Positions 33,926 through 42,938 of a DNA stretch of 52,822 nucleotides are shown here, piece by piece. Both the position numbers and the translations under genes were made by a program. The notes below the pieces were generated by a model. It was not told the DNA's origin, ran no database searches, and was given only the letters and a program-made list of their open reading frames with translations. The stretch covers positions 1-52,822 of the forward strand of contig NZ_JXRU01000021.1 in the NCBI RefSeq assembly GCF_000967865.1. The letters are read 5' to 3'. The stretch is from Microbacterium sp. SA39 (GTDB lineage: Bacteria > Actinomycetota > Actinomycetes > Actinomycetales > Microbacteriaceae). Every line of letters starts with the position of its first letter. Positions within the stretch are counted from its first letter, which is position 1.

Positions 33926-33933
33926 GTTACCTG

Positions 33934-34016
33934 TGCGCGGAGGGGGACTTGAACCCCCACGCCCTTACGGGCACTACGACCTCAACGTAGCGCGTCTACC
34001 ATTCCGCCACCCGCGC
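33934..34016 (-). tRNA. tRNA-Leu (GAG anticodon)
   Basis: An 83-base class II tRNA on the minus strand. The acceptor GCGCGGG pairs with TCCGCGC (one G-U), the anticodon stem CTACG/CGTAG closes the loop TTGAGGT, and GAG is complementary to 33981-33983. A variable arm (TGCCCGTAAGGGCG) and T arm GGGGGTTCAAGTCCCCC follow. CCA is not encoded. It reads CUC and CUU leucine codons. Confidence 0.96.
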
Positions 34017-34115
34017 AGGTGTTGGATGATCGTTGCCGACCGAAGAATGAGATTAGCACGTAATCCGGGCCGCCTCGAACCGAGCCGTACGCCCGGGCGT
34101 GGCTCGCCGTGTGGG

Positions 34116-34121
34116 TAGCCT
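34116..34121 (+). promoter_or_regulatory. -10 box of a probable leaderless promoter for the M20 peptidase gene
   Basis: TAGCCT ends 7 bases before the ATG at 34129. Confidence 0.45.
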
Positions 34122-34128
34122 GGGAGTC

Positions 34129-35424
34129 ATGACCGATCCCTCCCTGCCCGAGGTCGTCCGCATCGCGAGCGACCTGATCCGGTTCGACACGTCGAACTTC
34201 GGCGGCGGCAACGCCAAGGGGGAGCGCGAGGCCGCGGAGTACGTCGGAAGGTATCTCGAGGGCCTCGGACTCGATGTCGAGTACTACGAGCCGATCCCGC
34301 GGCGCACGAACGTGATGGCCCGAGTTCGGGGGCGGGACCGCAGCAAACCGGCCCTGGTCGTGCACGGTCACCTCGACGTCGTCCCCGCGATGGCGGAGGA
34401 CTGGAGCGTCGACCCGTTCGCCGGCCTCGTGCAGGACGGGATGCTGTGGGGCCGCGGTGCGGTCGACATGAAGAACATGAACGCGATGATCCTCACGGCC
34501 GTCGCCGACATCCTTCGGGCGGGGGAGCAGCCGGAACGGGATCTCGTCCTGGCCTTCTTCGCCGATGAGGAGAACGGCGGCGTGGAGGGTTCTGCACTGG
34601 TGGTGCAGAACCACCCCGAGTGGTTCGACGGCGCCACGGCGGCGATCAGCGAAGTGGGCGGCTACTCGATCACGGTCGACGACCGTCGCGCGTATCTGCT
34701 GCAGGTCGGCGAGAAGGCCATGCTGTGGATCCGCCTCGTGGCGAAGGGCCGCGCCGGGCACGGCAGTCGTCTGCACGACGACAACGCCGTCACGAAGCTC
34801 GCCGAGGCCGTCGCCGCGATCGGGCGCACCCGGTGGCCGATCCGGCTCACGCCCACCACCCAGGCGCTTCTCGAGGGCCTCAGCGCGCTGAGCGGACGCA
34901 GCCTCGACGACCCCGACGCCCTCGCCGGCGCGGCCGGCCCCGCCGAGGCCTTCCTCCGCTCGTCCTTCCGCACGACGACGAATCCGACGGCTCTGACGGC
35001 GGGCTACAAGCACAACGTCATCCCGGAGCGCGCCGAGGCGCTGATCGACGTCCGCGTCATTCCGGGAACCGAAGACGACGTGCTCGCCGAACTCCAGCAG
35101 ATCGTCGGCGACGACATCGTCATCGAGATGGTTGTCCGAGACATCGGCATGGAGACGCCCTTCGAAGGCGAACTCGTCGAGGCCATGGTCGCGAGCATCG
35201 GTCGTCACGACCCCGGCGTGCCCGTGATCCCGTACCTGCTCGGCGCGGGGACAGACAACAAGGCGCTCGCGTACCTCGGCATCACCGGGTACGGCTTCGC
35301 GCCGCTGAAGCTGCCGGCCGACCTCGACTTCACGGGTATGTTCCACGGTGTCGATGAGCGCGTGCCCGTAGAATCGCTTGTCTTCGGCCAGCGGGTGCTG
35401 GCCGATCTGCTGCGCACGTACTGA
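34129..35424 (+). CDS. M20/M25/M40 family metallohydrolase (dipeptidase-like)
   Basis: A 431-residue di-zinc hydrolase. Metal-binding motifs are [22 protein letters not shown] and [13 protein letters not shown] (general base glutamate). A dimerisation domain contains [16 protein letters not shown], and the C-terminus returns to the catalytic domain with the final histidine in [16 protein letters not shown]. It fits the actinobacterial M20 peptidases of the PepV/DapE-like branch. The substrate is likely a dipeptide or acylated amino acid. The tRNA-Leu upstream is divergent. UppP follows after 55 bases. Confidence 0.92.
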   Translation: MTDPSLPEVVRIASDLIRFDTSNFGGGNAKGEREAAEYVGRYLEGLGLDVEYYEPIPRRTNVMARVRGRDRSKPALVVHGHLDVVPAMAEDWSVDPFAGLVQDGMLWGRGAVDMKNMNAMILTAVADILRAGEQPERDLVLAFFADEENGGVEGSALVVQNHPEWFDGATAAISEVGGYSITVDDRRAYLLQVGEKAMLWIRLVAKGRAGHGSRLHDDNAVTKLAEAVAAIGRTRWPIRLTPTTQALLEGLSALSGRSLDDPDALAGAAGPAEAFLRSSFRTTTNPTALTAGYKHNVIPERAEALIDVRVIPGTEDDVLAELQQIVGDDIVIEMVVRDIGMETPFEGELVEAMVASIGRHDPGVPVIPYLLGAGTDNKALAYLGITGYGFAPLKLPADLDFTGMFHGVDERVPVESLVFGQRVLADLLRTY

Positions 35425-35479
35425 TCGCGGCCCGCAGCCCCGCCCGCCTCCGCGCCCTCCCCTCACCAGAAGGCCCTCC

Positions 35480-36304
35480 ATGCACCTGCTCGAAGCCCTC
35501 ATCCTCGGGATCGTCCAGGGACTCACCGAGTTCCTGCCCATCTCCTCCAGTGCGCACCTGCGCATCCTCGGCACCTTCCTGCCGTCCGGTGAGGACCCGG
35601 GAGCGGCTTTCACCGCGATCACGCAGATCGGCACCGAGGCGGCCGTCGTGGTGTTCTTCTGGCGCGACATCGTGCGCATCGTCTCCCAGTGGTTCCGGTC
35701 GCTGGCCGGCCGCGTGCCGCGCAGCGACCCGGATGCCCGGATGGGCTGGATGATCATCATCGGCAGCATCCCGATCGTGGTGCTGGGCCTGTTGTTCCAG
35801 GATCAGATCGAGACGGTGTTCCGTTCGCTGTGGGTCGTCGCGATCATGCTCATCCTGTTCGGCGTCCTGCTCGGCATCGCCGACCACGTCGGAGCGAAGC
35901 GCCGCAAGCTCGGCGACCTGACATACCCGCACGGCATCGCCTTCGGCTTCGCGCAGGCCCTCGCCCTGATCCCCGGTGTCTCGCGCTCCGGTGGGACCAT
36001 CACGATGGGGCTCTTCCTCGGCTACGAGCGTGCTGCGGCGGCGCGCTACGCGTTCCTGCTCGCGATCCCGGCCGTGTTCGGCAGCGGCTTCTACCAGGTG
36101 TTCAAGAGCTGGGGCGAGCCGTCGTTCTTCTCGTTCGGAGACACCCTGGCCGCGACCGGAATCGCCTTCATCGTGGCACTCGGAGTCATCGCGTTCTTCA
36201 TGAACTTCATCTCGAAGCGCAGCTTCCTGCCGTTCGTGATCTACCGCATCCTGCTTGGCACCGTGCTGCTGGTCCTGCTCGGCACGGGCGTCATCGCCGC
36301 CTGA
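35480..36304 (+). CDS. uppP: Undecaprenyl-diphosphatase
   Basis: A 274-residue integral membrane phosphatase (UppP/BacA) that recycles undecaprenyl diphosphate to the monophosphate carrier used for peptidoglycan. It opens [20 protein letters not shown], followed by ISSSAHLRI; the glutamate-containing [14 protein letters not shown] and the later [17 protein letters not shown] are the two conserved catalytic regions. About eight hydrophobic segments are seen. The ATG at 35480 begins the first helix directly; longer in-frame extensions are unlikely. It is convergent with the PAC2 gene, 6 bases away. Confidence 0.95.
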   Translation: MHLLEALILGIVQGLTEFLPISSSAHLRILGTFLPSGEDPGAAFTAITQIGTEAAVVVFFWRDIVRIVSQWFRSLAGRVPRSDPDARMGWMIIIGSIPIVVLGLLFQDQIETVFRSLWVVAIMLILFGVLLGIADHVGAKRRKLGDLTYPHGIAFGFAQALALIPGVSRSGGTITMGLFLGYERAAAARYAFLLAIPAVFGSGFYQVFKSWGEPSFFSFGDTLAATGIAFIVALGVIAFFMNFISKRSFLPFVIYRILLGTVLLVLLGTGVIAA

Positions 36305-36310
36305 GCCGCG

Positions 36311-37159
36311 TCAGCGCTTGTGGTCGCCGGGCGCGTCGCCGCGGCGGCGCAGGTAGCGCTCGAATGCCTGCGCGATCGCGTCGCCCGAGGCCTCGGGGGA
36401 GTCCCAGGTGTCGCGCGTGCGCTCCAGCTGACGGATGTACTCGGCCATGTCCTCGTCCTCGGATGCCGCGGCGTCGATCGACGCCTCCCACGCGGCCGCT
36501 TCGGTGCGGAGGTGGAGGCGATCCACATCGACGCCGGTGAGCTCTTCGAGCCGGTCGAGCAGGGCGAGAGTGACCTTGGGGGAGGGGGTCGCCGCTGCGA
36601 CGTAATGCGGCACGCTCGCCCAGAGACCGGCGGTCGGGATGCCGGCGCTCTCCGCGAAGTGCTCGAAGACGCTGAGGATGCCGACAGGCCCCTCGTACAG
36701 TGACCGTTCCAGGCCGTGGGCCTCGCGCACCTGCTCGTTCTGGCTGGACGCGAAGATCGAGATCGGACGCGTGTGCGGGACGTCGGCCAGCATGGCGCCC
36801 ATTGTCACGAGGCCGGTGATGTCGTCGCGCAGGGCGATGTCGATGAACTCGGAGGCGAAGGACTGCCAGGTGCGCGCGGGCTCCACGCCCGTGAGCAGCC
36901 AGAACTCCGGACCAGGACCCGGGTCGCGCGGTCGCCAGAGGCCGGCTTCCGGCCACTTGAGCTGGCGGCGTCCCTCGGCATCCATCTGAGTGGACGGACG
37001 CGTGTACTGGTAGTCGAAATACAATTCCGGGTCGACGGAGTGCACGAGGTCGTACTCCGAAGACGACCGCAGCGCCTCGACGGCGCTGCTGGCTGCTTCG
37101 CCTGCGTCGTTCCAGCCGTCGAAGGCGGCGATGACGATGCGTGAACCGAGAACATCCAT
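36311..37159 (-). CDS. PAC2 family protein
   Basis: A 282-residue protein of the PAC2 (proteasome assembly chaperone 2-like) family, widespread in actinobacteria. Landmarks are IAAFDGWNDAGEAASSAVEA at the N-terminus, PELYFDYQYTRP, MLADVPHTRPI, VGILSVFEHFAESAGIPTAG and WASVPHYVAAATPSPK. The bacterial role is not established and the name does not imply a proteasome here. GGGAG is 6 bases before the second of two tandem ATGs, so 37159 is chosen over 37162. A TAGCCT box (minus strand, 37201-37196) predicts a leader of about 30 bases and is divergent from the HAD gene. Confidence 0.9.
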   Translation of the reverse strand: MDVLGSRIVIAAFDGWNDAGEAASSAVEALRSSSEYDLVHSVDPELYFDYQYTRPSTQMDAEGRRQLKWPEAGLWRPRDPGPGPEFWLLTGVEPARTWQSFASEFIDIALRDDITGLVTMGAMLADVPHTRPISIFASSQNEQVREAHGLERSLYEGPVGILSVFEHFAESAGIPTAGLWASVPHYVAAATPSPKVTLALLDRLEELTGVDVDRLHLRTEAAAWEASIDAAASEDEDMAEYIRQLERTRDTWDSPEASGDAIAQAFERYLRRRGDAPGDHKR

Positions 37160-37234
37160 CATGGGCTCCCTTCGAGATCGAGGACGTATCCCTCCAGGCT
37201 AGTCCGCGGCGGCAGGATGTGGGCGGCACCGGGC

Positions 37235-37240
37235 TAGCAT
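37235..37240 (+). promoter_or_regulatory. -10 box of a probable leaderless promoter for the HAD-trmI genes
   Basis: TAGCAT ends 7 bases before the GTG at 37248. It contains the A and T of an in-frame ATG at 37239, which is therefore unlikely to be transcribed. Confidence 0.5.
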
Positions 37241-37247
37241 GGGTTCA

Positions 37248-37931
37248 GTGAGCAGAAAGCCCCGCGCAGTCCTCTGGGACATGGATGGAACACTGGTCGA
37301 CACCGAGCCGTACTGGATGGCGGCGGAGACGACGCTGGTCGAGTCCTTCGGCGGCTCATGGACCCACGAGGATGCGCTGCAGCTGGTCGGAAGCGGTCTG
37401 ATCGACAGCGCGATCATCCTGCAGAACGCCGGGGTCGCCATGGAGCCCGAGGCGATCGTGTCGCATCTGACCGATGTGGTGCAGGAGTCGCTGCGCACGC
37501 AGGGTGTGCCGTTCCGCCCCGGTGCACGAGAGCTCCTCGCCGAGCTGCGCGACGCCGGGATCCCCACGGGGCTCGTCACGATGTCGCTCCGACGGATGGC
37601 GCTGAACGTCGTGGACCTGATCGACTTCGAAGCGTTCGACATCGTCGTCGCGGGCGATGACGTCGACAACCCCAAGCCCCACCCGGAGCCCTATCTGCAG
37701 GCTGCGGCGCTGCTGGACGTCGACATCGCCGATGTCGTCGTGATCGAGGACTCGCCGACCGGGGTGCGTGCGGGCCTCGCATCCGGCGCCGTGACCCTCG
37801 GTGTTCCGCACATCGTCTCGCTGGACGACCTCGGAGCACATGAACTCTGGCCGACGCTGGCGGAGCGTGGAGTGTCCGACCTCTCGGACCTCTTCGATCG
37901 CAAGAGCGTCGTGAGCGAGGTCGCACCGTGA
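37248..37931 (+). CDS. HAD-superfamily phosphatase (beta-phosphoglucomutase-like)
   Basis: A 227-residue HAD hydrolase. Motif I is LWDMDGTLVDTEPYW (D11 nucleophile, D13 acid/base), motif II threonine is in GLVTMSLRR, the motif III lysine is in NPKPHPEPYL, and motif IV is VVIEDSPTGVRAG. A helical cap lies between residues 20 and 85, as in subfamily IA. It probably dephosphorylates a small sugar phosphate or similar metabolite. GTG at 37248 is chosen because of the leaderless -10 box. Its stop overlaps the trmI start as GTGA. Confidence 0.9.
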   Translation: MSRKPRAVLWDMDGTLVDTEPYWMAAETTLVESFGGSWTHEDALQLVGSGLIDSAIILQNAGVAMEPEAIVSHLTDVVQESLRTQGVPFRPGARELLAELRDAGIPTGLVTMSLRRMALNVVDLIDFEAFDIVVAGDDVDNPKPHPEPYLQAAALLDVDIADVVVIEDSPTGVRAGLASGAVTLGVPHIVSLDDLGAHELWPTLAERGVSDLSDLFDRKSVVSEVAP

Positions 37932-38947
37932 CCGGGAACCGGGATCAGGGACCCCGCGGTCCGTTCCGCCTGGGCGACCGCGTGCAGCTGACGGGACCGA
38001 AGGGCCGTCTGAGCACCGTGACCCTTCGTGAGGACGGGGAACTCCACACGCATCAGGGCGTCCTTCGCCACCGCGACCTGCTCGGCCTCCCTGACGGCTC
38101 GGTGGTCACCAACAGCTCGGGGCACGACTACCTCGCACTGCGCCCCCTGCTCCGGGACTTCGCGATGTCGATGCCGCGCGGTGCGGCGATCGTCTATCCC
38201 AAGGACGCGGCGCAGATCGTCATGCAGGCCGACATCTTCCCCGGCGCCACCGTGGTCGAGGCCGGCGTCGGCTCGGGAGCGCTGTCCCTGTCGCTGTTGC
38301 GCGCAGTGGGGCACGACGGGCAGCTGATCTCCTTCGAGCGCCGCGACGACTTCGCGGATGTCGCCCGCGCCAACGTCGAGACGTTCTTCGGCGAGGCTCC
38401 CACCACGTGGCGCGTCGTCGTGGGCGATCTGGTGGAGGCCCTGCCTCGCGAGACCGCGGCAGGCACCGTGGACCGCGTCGTCCTCGACATGCTCGCCCCG
38501 TGGGAGTGCATCGACGCGGTCGCCGACGCACTCACGCCGGGCGGCGTCGTCCTCTGCTACATCGCCACCGCGACGCAGCTGTCCCGAGTCGCGGAGTACA
38601 TCCGCGGCACCGGTCTGTTCACTGATCCCGATGCCTCCGAGACGATGGTGCGTGGCTGGCACGTCGAGGGTCTCGCCGTGCGCCCGGATCATCGGATGGT
38701 CGCCCACACCGGCTTCCTGCTGACAGCGCGGCGACTGGCCCCGGGTGCGGTGGCTCCCTCCGTGAAGCGACGCGCCTCGAAGAGCAGCTTCAACGACGAG
38801 GACGTCGAGAAGTGGACTCCCGGTGCCGTCGGCGACCGAGAGATCAACGACAAGCAGCTGCGCAAGCGCGCCAGAGAAGCGGGCAAGGCCGCCGAAGGTG
38901 CGCGTCTCGCCACGGCTTCGCGCGAATCGGAGCACGCGACGGAATAG
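37928..38947 (+). CDS. trmI: tRNA (adenine-58-N1)-methyltransferase
   Basis: A 339-residue TrmI-type methyltransferase making m1A58 in the T loop of tRNAs. The N-terminal beta domain (GPFRLGDRVQLTGPKGRLST) is followed by IYPKDAAQIVMQADIFPGAT and the SAM-binding VVEAGVGSGALSLSLLRAVG. DRVVLDMLAPWE is the catalytic motif region. The C-terminal 60 residues (after GFLLTARRLAPG) form a charged, probably disordered tail. In many actinobacteria this gene borders the proteasome ATPase gene mpa/arc; here an FKBP lipoprotein gene follows directly. Confidence 0.94.
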   Translation: MTGNRDQGPRGPFRLGDRVQLTGPKGRLSTVTLREDGELHTHQGVLRHRDLLGLPDGSVVTNSSGHDYLALRPLLRDFAMSMPRGAAIVYPKDAAQIVMQADIFPGATVVEAGVGSGALSLSLLRAVGHDGQLISFERRDDFADVARANVETFFGEAPTTWRVVVGDLVEALPRETAAGTVDRVVLDMLAPWECIDAVADALTPGGVVLCYIATATQLSRVAEYIRGTGLFTDPDASETMVRGWHVEGLAVRPDHRMVAHTGFLLTARRLAPGAVAPSVKRRASKSSFNDEDVEKWTPGAVGDREINDKQLRKRAREAGKAAEGARLATASRESEHATE

Positions 38948-38950
38948 ACT
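38945..38950 (+). promoter_or_regulatory. -10 box of a probable leaderless promoter for the FKBP-like lipoprotein gene
   Basis: TAGACT ends 7 bases before the GTG at 38958; the gap also contains GGAG. Confidence 0.45.
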
Positions 38951-38957
38951 GGAGCGC

Positions 38958-39869
38958 GTGCGTAAAACGTCCGCCGTTCTGGCCTCCCTCAGCCTCGCCG
39001 TCCTCGCCCTGACGGGCTGTGCCGCGACGGCCTCCTCCGACGGCGCCGCCTGCGACCGGGGCGGCGACGACAAGATCCTGAATGTCGCCGACGTGAGCGG
39101 TGACTTCGGTTCGCTCCCGGAGGTCGCGGTGTTCGGACCGGTAAAGACCGACAAGACCTCGTTCGCCGATGTGACCGTCGGCGATGGCCTCGCCCTGGGG
39201 TCGGACTTCCAGCCCGTCGTGATGGACATCGCCTTCTACGGCGGCGACAGCGGCAAGAAGGTCTATCAGTCCGAGTTCAACGACGACGCGAGCCGAGTGC
39301 ACAGCATCGACTACTGGGCACAGCGTTCCGCGGGCCTGTCGGACGTCTTGGAGTGCGCGACCGGAGGCAGCCGCATCCTCGCCGTGCTCACTCCTGAAGA
39401 CTTCGGAGAGCAGAACACCGAGGCGTTCGGACTCGCGAAGGACGAGACCGTCGTCGCTGTCATCGACGTGCTCGACGTCCTGCCGTCGAAGGCCTCCGGC
39501 GCGCTGCAGTTCAACGACGCAAGCGGTCTGCCCACGGTCGTGCGCGCTCCTGACGGCACTCCGGGAATCATCATCCCCGATGTTCCGGCACCGGAGGAGA
39601 TCATCACGCAGACCCTCATCAAGGGCGACGGCCCGAAGGTGAAGGAAGGCGACACCGTGGTCTCCAACATCATGGGTGTCGGCTGGGACGACAAGAAGGT
39701 CACGACGAACTCGTGGGGCGCGGAGGCCAGCATCAGCGCGGCTCCCGAGCAACTCATCGGCGCCACCGTCGGCTCCCAACTCCTCCTCGTCTTCCCCGAG
39801 GCAGACGGATCTCCTGCCACCGCGATCGTCGTCGACATCCTGGGCGCAGTCGCGGCGCCGACTCCGTGA
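38958..39869 (+). CDS. FKBP-like lipoprotein (peptidyl-prolyl isomerase family)
   Basis: A 303-residue secreted lipoprotein. The signal peptide (RKTSAVLASLSLAVLAL) ends in the lipobox LTGC, with lipidated C21. A first domain spans about residues 60-165 and a C-terminal FKBP-type domain about 205-303 (LIKGDGPKVKEGDTVVSNIM, then PEQLIGATVGSQLLLVFP). The FKBP signatures are degenerate: the usual VIPGW tryptophan region is replaced by ISAAPEQL. Isomerase activity is therefore uncertain. The gene abuts pafB (1-base overlap), an arrangement seen in Micrococcales. Confidence 0.87.
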   Translation: MRKTSAVLASLSLAVLALTGCAATASSDGAACDRGGDDKILNVADVSGDFGSLPEVAVFGPVKTDKTSFADVTVGDGLALGSDFQPVVMDIAFYGGDSGKKVYQSEFNDDASRVHSIDYWAQRSAGLSDVLECATGGSRILAVLTPEDFGEQNTEAFGLAKDETVVAVIDVLDVLPSKASGALQFNDASGLPTVVRAPDGTPGIIIPDVPAPEEIITQTLIKGDGPKVKEGDTVVSNIMGVGWDDKKVTTNSWGAEASISAAPEQLIGATVGSQLLLVFPEADGSPATAIVVDILGAVAAPTP

Positions 39870-40861
39870 TGGCTGCCCGGATTCCCGCGGAGGAGCGCCT
39901 GACGAATCTCGTCGTGGCGCTGATGGCCACGGAGATCGGGCTCACCAAGCAGCAGATCCTCGACAACGTCTCCGGCTATCGCCAGCGTGCGGACGCCGGA
40001 ACGCGCTCCGATGCGCTCGAGAAGATGTTCGAACGCGACAAGGAAGAGCTGCGATCGCTCGGAGTCCCGATCGAGACGATCGGCGATGCCGCCGACCCCA
40101 ACGATCTCCGTGAGGCCCGCTACCGCATTCCGCAAGCGGAATACGACCTTCCGGCTGACATCGAGTTCACGCCGGCCGAATTGGCGGTGCTCCGTCTCGC
40201 CGGGAGCGTCTGGAGTGCCGAGTCGGCCTCCGGAGACGCGCAGTCCGGAGTGCGCAAGATCCGGGCGCTCGGCATCGACGGCGATGAGCCGATCATCGGG
40301 TTCGCTCCGCGCATCACCGCGCGGGACGCGGCCTTCTCACCGCTGCAGGACGCGATCGAGAAGAGCAGGGTCGTGCACTTCGAGTATCTGAAGCCGGGCG
40401 AGGCGGTGCCGCGACGGCGCAGCATCCGCCCGCTCGCGCTCGTCGACTACGAGGCGCGCTGGCATGTGTTCGGCATCGACGTCGACATCGACGAGGACCG
40501 GATGTTCCTGCTCAGCCGCATCGTCGGCGACGTGAAGGTCACGACGACGAGCTTCGATCCGGCGCTGCGCGACGGCGCGGGGGAGCGCGCTCTTGCGGGC
40601 CTCGAGCGCGTCGCCGCGCAGAATTCGGCACTGCTGGAAGTCACACCGGGCACCGAGGCGGCACTGCGACTCGGTCGCCGAGCCGCGCGCGCAGCGCAGG
40701 GCATCACCGTGCCCTTCGTCGACCTGCACATCTTCGCCGATGAGCTCGCCTCGTACGGCCCTGAGGTCCGCGTCGTCGACCCGGCGGAGTTGCGTGACGC
40801 CGTCATCGTCCGCCTCGAGGCGGCCGTCGCTGCGCATGCCGAGCGAGGGGACCGACGATGA
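39869..40861 (+). CDS. pafB: PafB, WYL-domain transcriptional activator of the DNA-damage response
   Basis: A 330-residue WYL protein: N-terminal winged helix-turn-helix (EERLTNLVVALMATEIGLTK, then KQQILDNVSGYR), a middle WYL domain (about 150-245, ARWHVFGIDVDIDEDRMFLL) and a C-terminal WCX extension. PafB forms a heterodimer with PafC that activates LexA/RecA-independent DNA-damage genes in mycobacteria. The ATG shares one base with the stop of the previous gene. The stop overlaps the pafC start as ATGA. Confidence 0.93.
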   Translation: MAARIPAEERLTNLVVALMATEIGLTKQQILDNVSGYRQRADAGTRSDALEKMFERDKEELRSLGVPIETIGDAADPNDLREARYRIPQAEYDLPADIEFTPAELAVLRLAGSVWSAESASGDAQSGVRKIRALGIDGDEPIIGFAPRITARDAAFSPLQDAIEKSRVVHFEYLKPGEAVPRRRSIRPLALVDYEARWHVFGIDVDIDEDRMFLLSRIVGDVKVTTTSFDPALRDGAGERALAGLERVAAQNSALLEVTPGTEAALRLGRRAARAAQGITVPFVDLHIFADELASYGPEVRVVDPAELRDAVIVRLEAAVAAHAERGDRR

Positions 40862-41841
40862 GCGCTCAACCGAAGCCCCTGCTCGCCGCGGAACGCGTGC
40901 GGCTCTATCTGACGCTCGTGCCCTACCTGCTCGAGCACGGACAGGTCTCCCTCGCCGAGGCATCGGCGGAGTTCGGGGTGACGCCGCAGGAGATGCGCGG
41001 CATGGTCGAGAAGCTGACGGTGATCGGCCTTCCGGGCGAATCGGGTTACTGGCAGCAACCTCAGGAGATGTTCGACATCAACTGGGATCTGCTCGATCTC
41101 GAGGACGTGATCGAGATCACCAACGATGTCGCCCTCCGCCGGGTCCCACGGTTCACCGCTCGCGAGGCGGCGGCGCTGCTCGCCGGACTGCAGATGGTGG
41201 CGGCCGTCCCGGCGGTCTCGGACTCCGGCCTGGTCGCCGGTCTCATCTCCAAGCTGTCGCGCGGCGCCGCCGACGCGCCGGCCGACGTCGTGGTCGCACC
41301 CAGCGCTGTCGACGAGGTGCGCGAGGCCGTGGCGCGCGGCCTGCAGGACGGCGTCGCGATCTCGTTCACCTACCAGGCCCCGGACGCTGCACCGACGACC
41401 AGGACCGTCGACCCCGTGCAGATCCTCATCACCAACGCCCAGTGGTATCTGCAGGGCTGGTGCCATATGCGGCACGCGATGCGCACCTTCCACCTGGATC
41501 GGGTGAGCGAGCCGCAGCTGACCGACATCCCGATCACGCACGGCGGAGATCAGGTGCCGGAGCCGTTCACCGGTCTCGACGATGAGCGCGAGGTCACCGT
41601 TCGGGTGTCCGAGCGGTTCGCGCCGCTGCTCACCGGCTTCCTCCCGGCGACGACGCTGGAAGCGGTCGATGGCTCCGTGACCGCGCACTTCCACCTCGCC
41701 GACCCCCGGGGCATCAAGCGGCTCGCCGCACGGTTCGGCGGGGCGATGGAAGTGCTCGAGCCGGGCGTGGCACGCTCGTCCGCGCGGGAGTGGGCCGCCG
41801 CCGGACTCGCTCTGTACCGCCGCCCCGATCACGAGGATTGA
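40858..41841 (+). CDS. pafC: PafC, WYL-domain partner of PafB
   Basis: A 327-residue paralogue of PafB. The N-terminal HTH is AERVRLYLTLVPYLLEHGQ followed by SLAEASAEFGVTPQEMRGMV. The WYL domain contains AQWYLQGWCHMRHAMRTFHL, with the W-Y-L residues visible as WYL, and the C-terminal WCX domain starts about residue 240. The pair is cotranscribed and lies directly upstream of tatA-tatC-helY, the same order as in M. tuberculosis. Confidence 0.94.
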   Translation: MSAQPKPLLAAERVRLYLTLVPYLLEHGQVSLAEASAEFGVTPQEMRGMVEKLTVIGLPGESGYWQQPQEMFDINWDLLDLEDVIEITNDVALRRVPRFTAREAAALLAGLQMVAAVPAVSDSGLVAGLISKLSRGAADAPADVVVAPSAVDEVREAVARGLQDGVAISFTYQAPDAAPTTRTVDPVQILITNAQWYLQGWCHMRHAMRTFHLDRVSEPQLTDIPITHGGDQVPEPFTGLDDEREVTVRVSERFAPLLTGFLPATTLEAVDGSVTAHFHLADPRGIKRLAARFGGAMEVLEPGVARSSAREWAAAGLALYRRPDHED

Positions 41842-41885
41842 TCTGTAGACTGGGGCGAAAGCTTACCGACGACGGGAATCCTGAC

Positions 41886-42122
41886 ATGTTCGCTGGAATG
41901 CAAGGCTGGCACCTGCTCATCGTGCTCGCCGTCATCCTCCTTCTGTTCGGCGCGGCGAAGCTGCCGGCGCTCGCGAAGAGCATGGGGCAGTCGGCCCGTG
42001 TCTTCAAGGGTGAGATGAAGGCCATGAAGGAGGAGGACGCGACGCGCTCCGACGCCGTCGCCGCCGAGCCCACCACGGTGAAGGACTCCGGCGTCGACCC
42101 TGAGACTCCGCCTCGCGCCTGA
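41886..42122 (+). CDS. tatA: Sec-independent twin-arginine translocase subunit TatA
   Basis: A 78-residue TatA. A short N-terminus leads to one membrane helix (WHLLIVLAVILLLFGAAKLP) ending in the FGxxKLP hinge motif, an amphipathic helix (ALAKSMGQSARVFKGEMKAM) and a polar tail. It forms the protein-conducting ring for folded Tat substrates, with TatC downstream. TAGACT at 41847-41852 is a probable -10 box, giving a short leader before the ATG. Confidence 0.95.
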   Translation: MFAGMQGWHLLIVLAVILLLFGAAKLPALAKSMGQSARVFKGEMKAMKEEDATRSDAVAAEPTTVKDSGVDPETPPRA

Positions 42123-42128
42123 CCGGCC

Positions 42129-42938
42129 GTGGTAGCCATCGAACCCACCGTGAAGGCGAAGGCGGACCGGGATCGGCGGATGTCGCTCGGCGCGCATCTC
42201 GTCGAATTGCGAAAGCGCCTGATGTACGCGGCGCTGGCGCTCGTCGTCGGCATGGTGGTGGCGTTCATCATCGCCGACCCGGTCATCCATCTGATCACCG
42301 AGCCGATCCGGATCATCATGGAGAAGCGCGGTGACAACTTCAGCGCGCTGAACTTCGGAACGGTGACATCCGCGTTCGACATGCGCATGAGGATCGCGTT
42401 CTCGATCGGCCTGTTCATCTCGGCGCCCATCTGGCTCTGGCAGATCTGGGCGTTCATCATGCCGGGGCTCACCCGCAAGGAGATCCAGTACACGGTCGGC
42501 TTCATCCTGGCCGCGGTCCCGCTGTTCTTCGCCGGCTGCTACCTCGGCATCGTGATCATGCCGCACGTCATCGAACTCATGTGGGGCTTCACGCCCGAGG
42601 GCGGCACGAACTTCTATCAGGCCCAGGAGTACTACGACTTCGTCTTCAAGCTGATGATCGTCATCGGCATCTCCTTCGTGCTGCCCGTCTTCCTGGTCGC
42701 GCTGAACTTCGCCGGGGTCATGTCGGGTCGCGCGATCATCAAGGGATGGCGAATCGCGATCATCGTCGCCACGGTCTTCGCGGCGCTGGCCACCCCGGCA
42801 GCCGACGTGATCAGCATGCTGATGCTCGCCGGCATCCTGATCGTGCTGTTCTTCGCCGCGGCCGGGCTCTCGCTGCTCTTCGATCGGCGCAAACGCAAAC
42901 GCGCCGCCGCAGCGGGGCTCCTGCCGGACGCGGTATGA
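42129..42938 (+). CDS. tatC: Twin-arginine translocase subunit TatC
   Basis: A 269-residue TatC with six membrane helices, the receptor for twin-arginine signal peptides. The conserved cytoplasmic start SLGAHLVELRKRLMYAALAL, the FxFP-type loop region (MRIAFSIGLFISAPIWLWQI) and PGLTRKEIQYTVGFI are clear. GTG at 42129 is used; ATG at 42180, just before SLGAHL, is a possible shorter start. The stop overlaps the helY start as ATGA. Confidence 0.95.
   Translation: MVAIEPTVKAKADRDRRMSLGAHLVELRKRLMYAALALVVGMVVAFIIADPVIHLITEPIRIIMEKRGDNFSALNFGTVTSAFDMRMRIAFSIGLFISAPIWLWQIWAFIMPGLTRKEIQYTVGFILAAVPLFFAGCYLGIVIMPHVIELMWGFTPEGGTNFYQAQEYYDFVFKLMIVIGISFVLPVFLVALNFAGVMSGRAIIKGWRIAIIVATVFAALATPAADVISMLMLAGILIVLFFAAAGLSLLFDRRKRKRAAAAGLLPDAV

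Noticed and set aside
36311..37159. PAC2 protein as evidence for a proteasome
   Set aside because: Bacterial PAC2 proteins are widespread in species without proteasomes and no prcAB genes are in the window.
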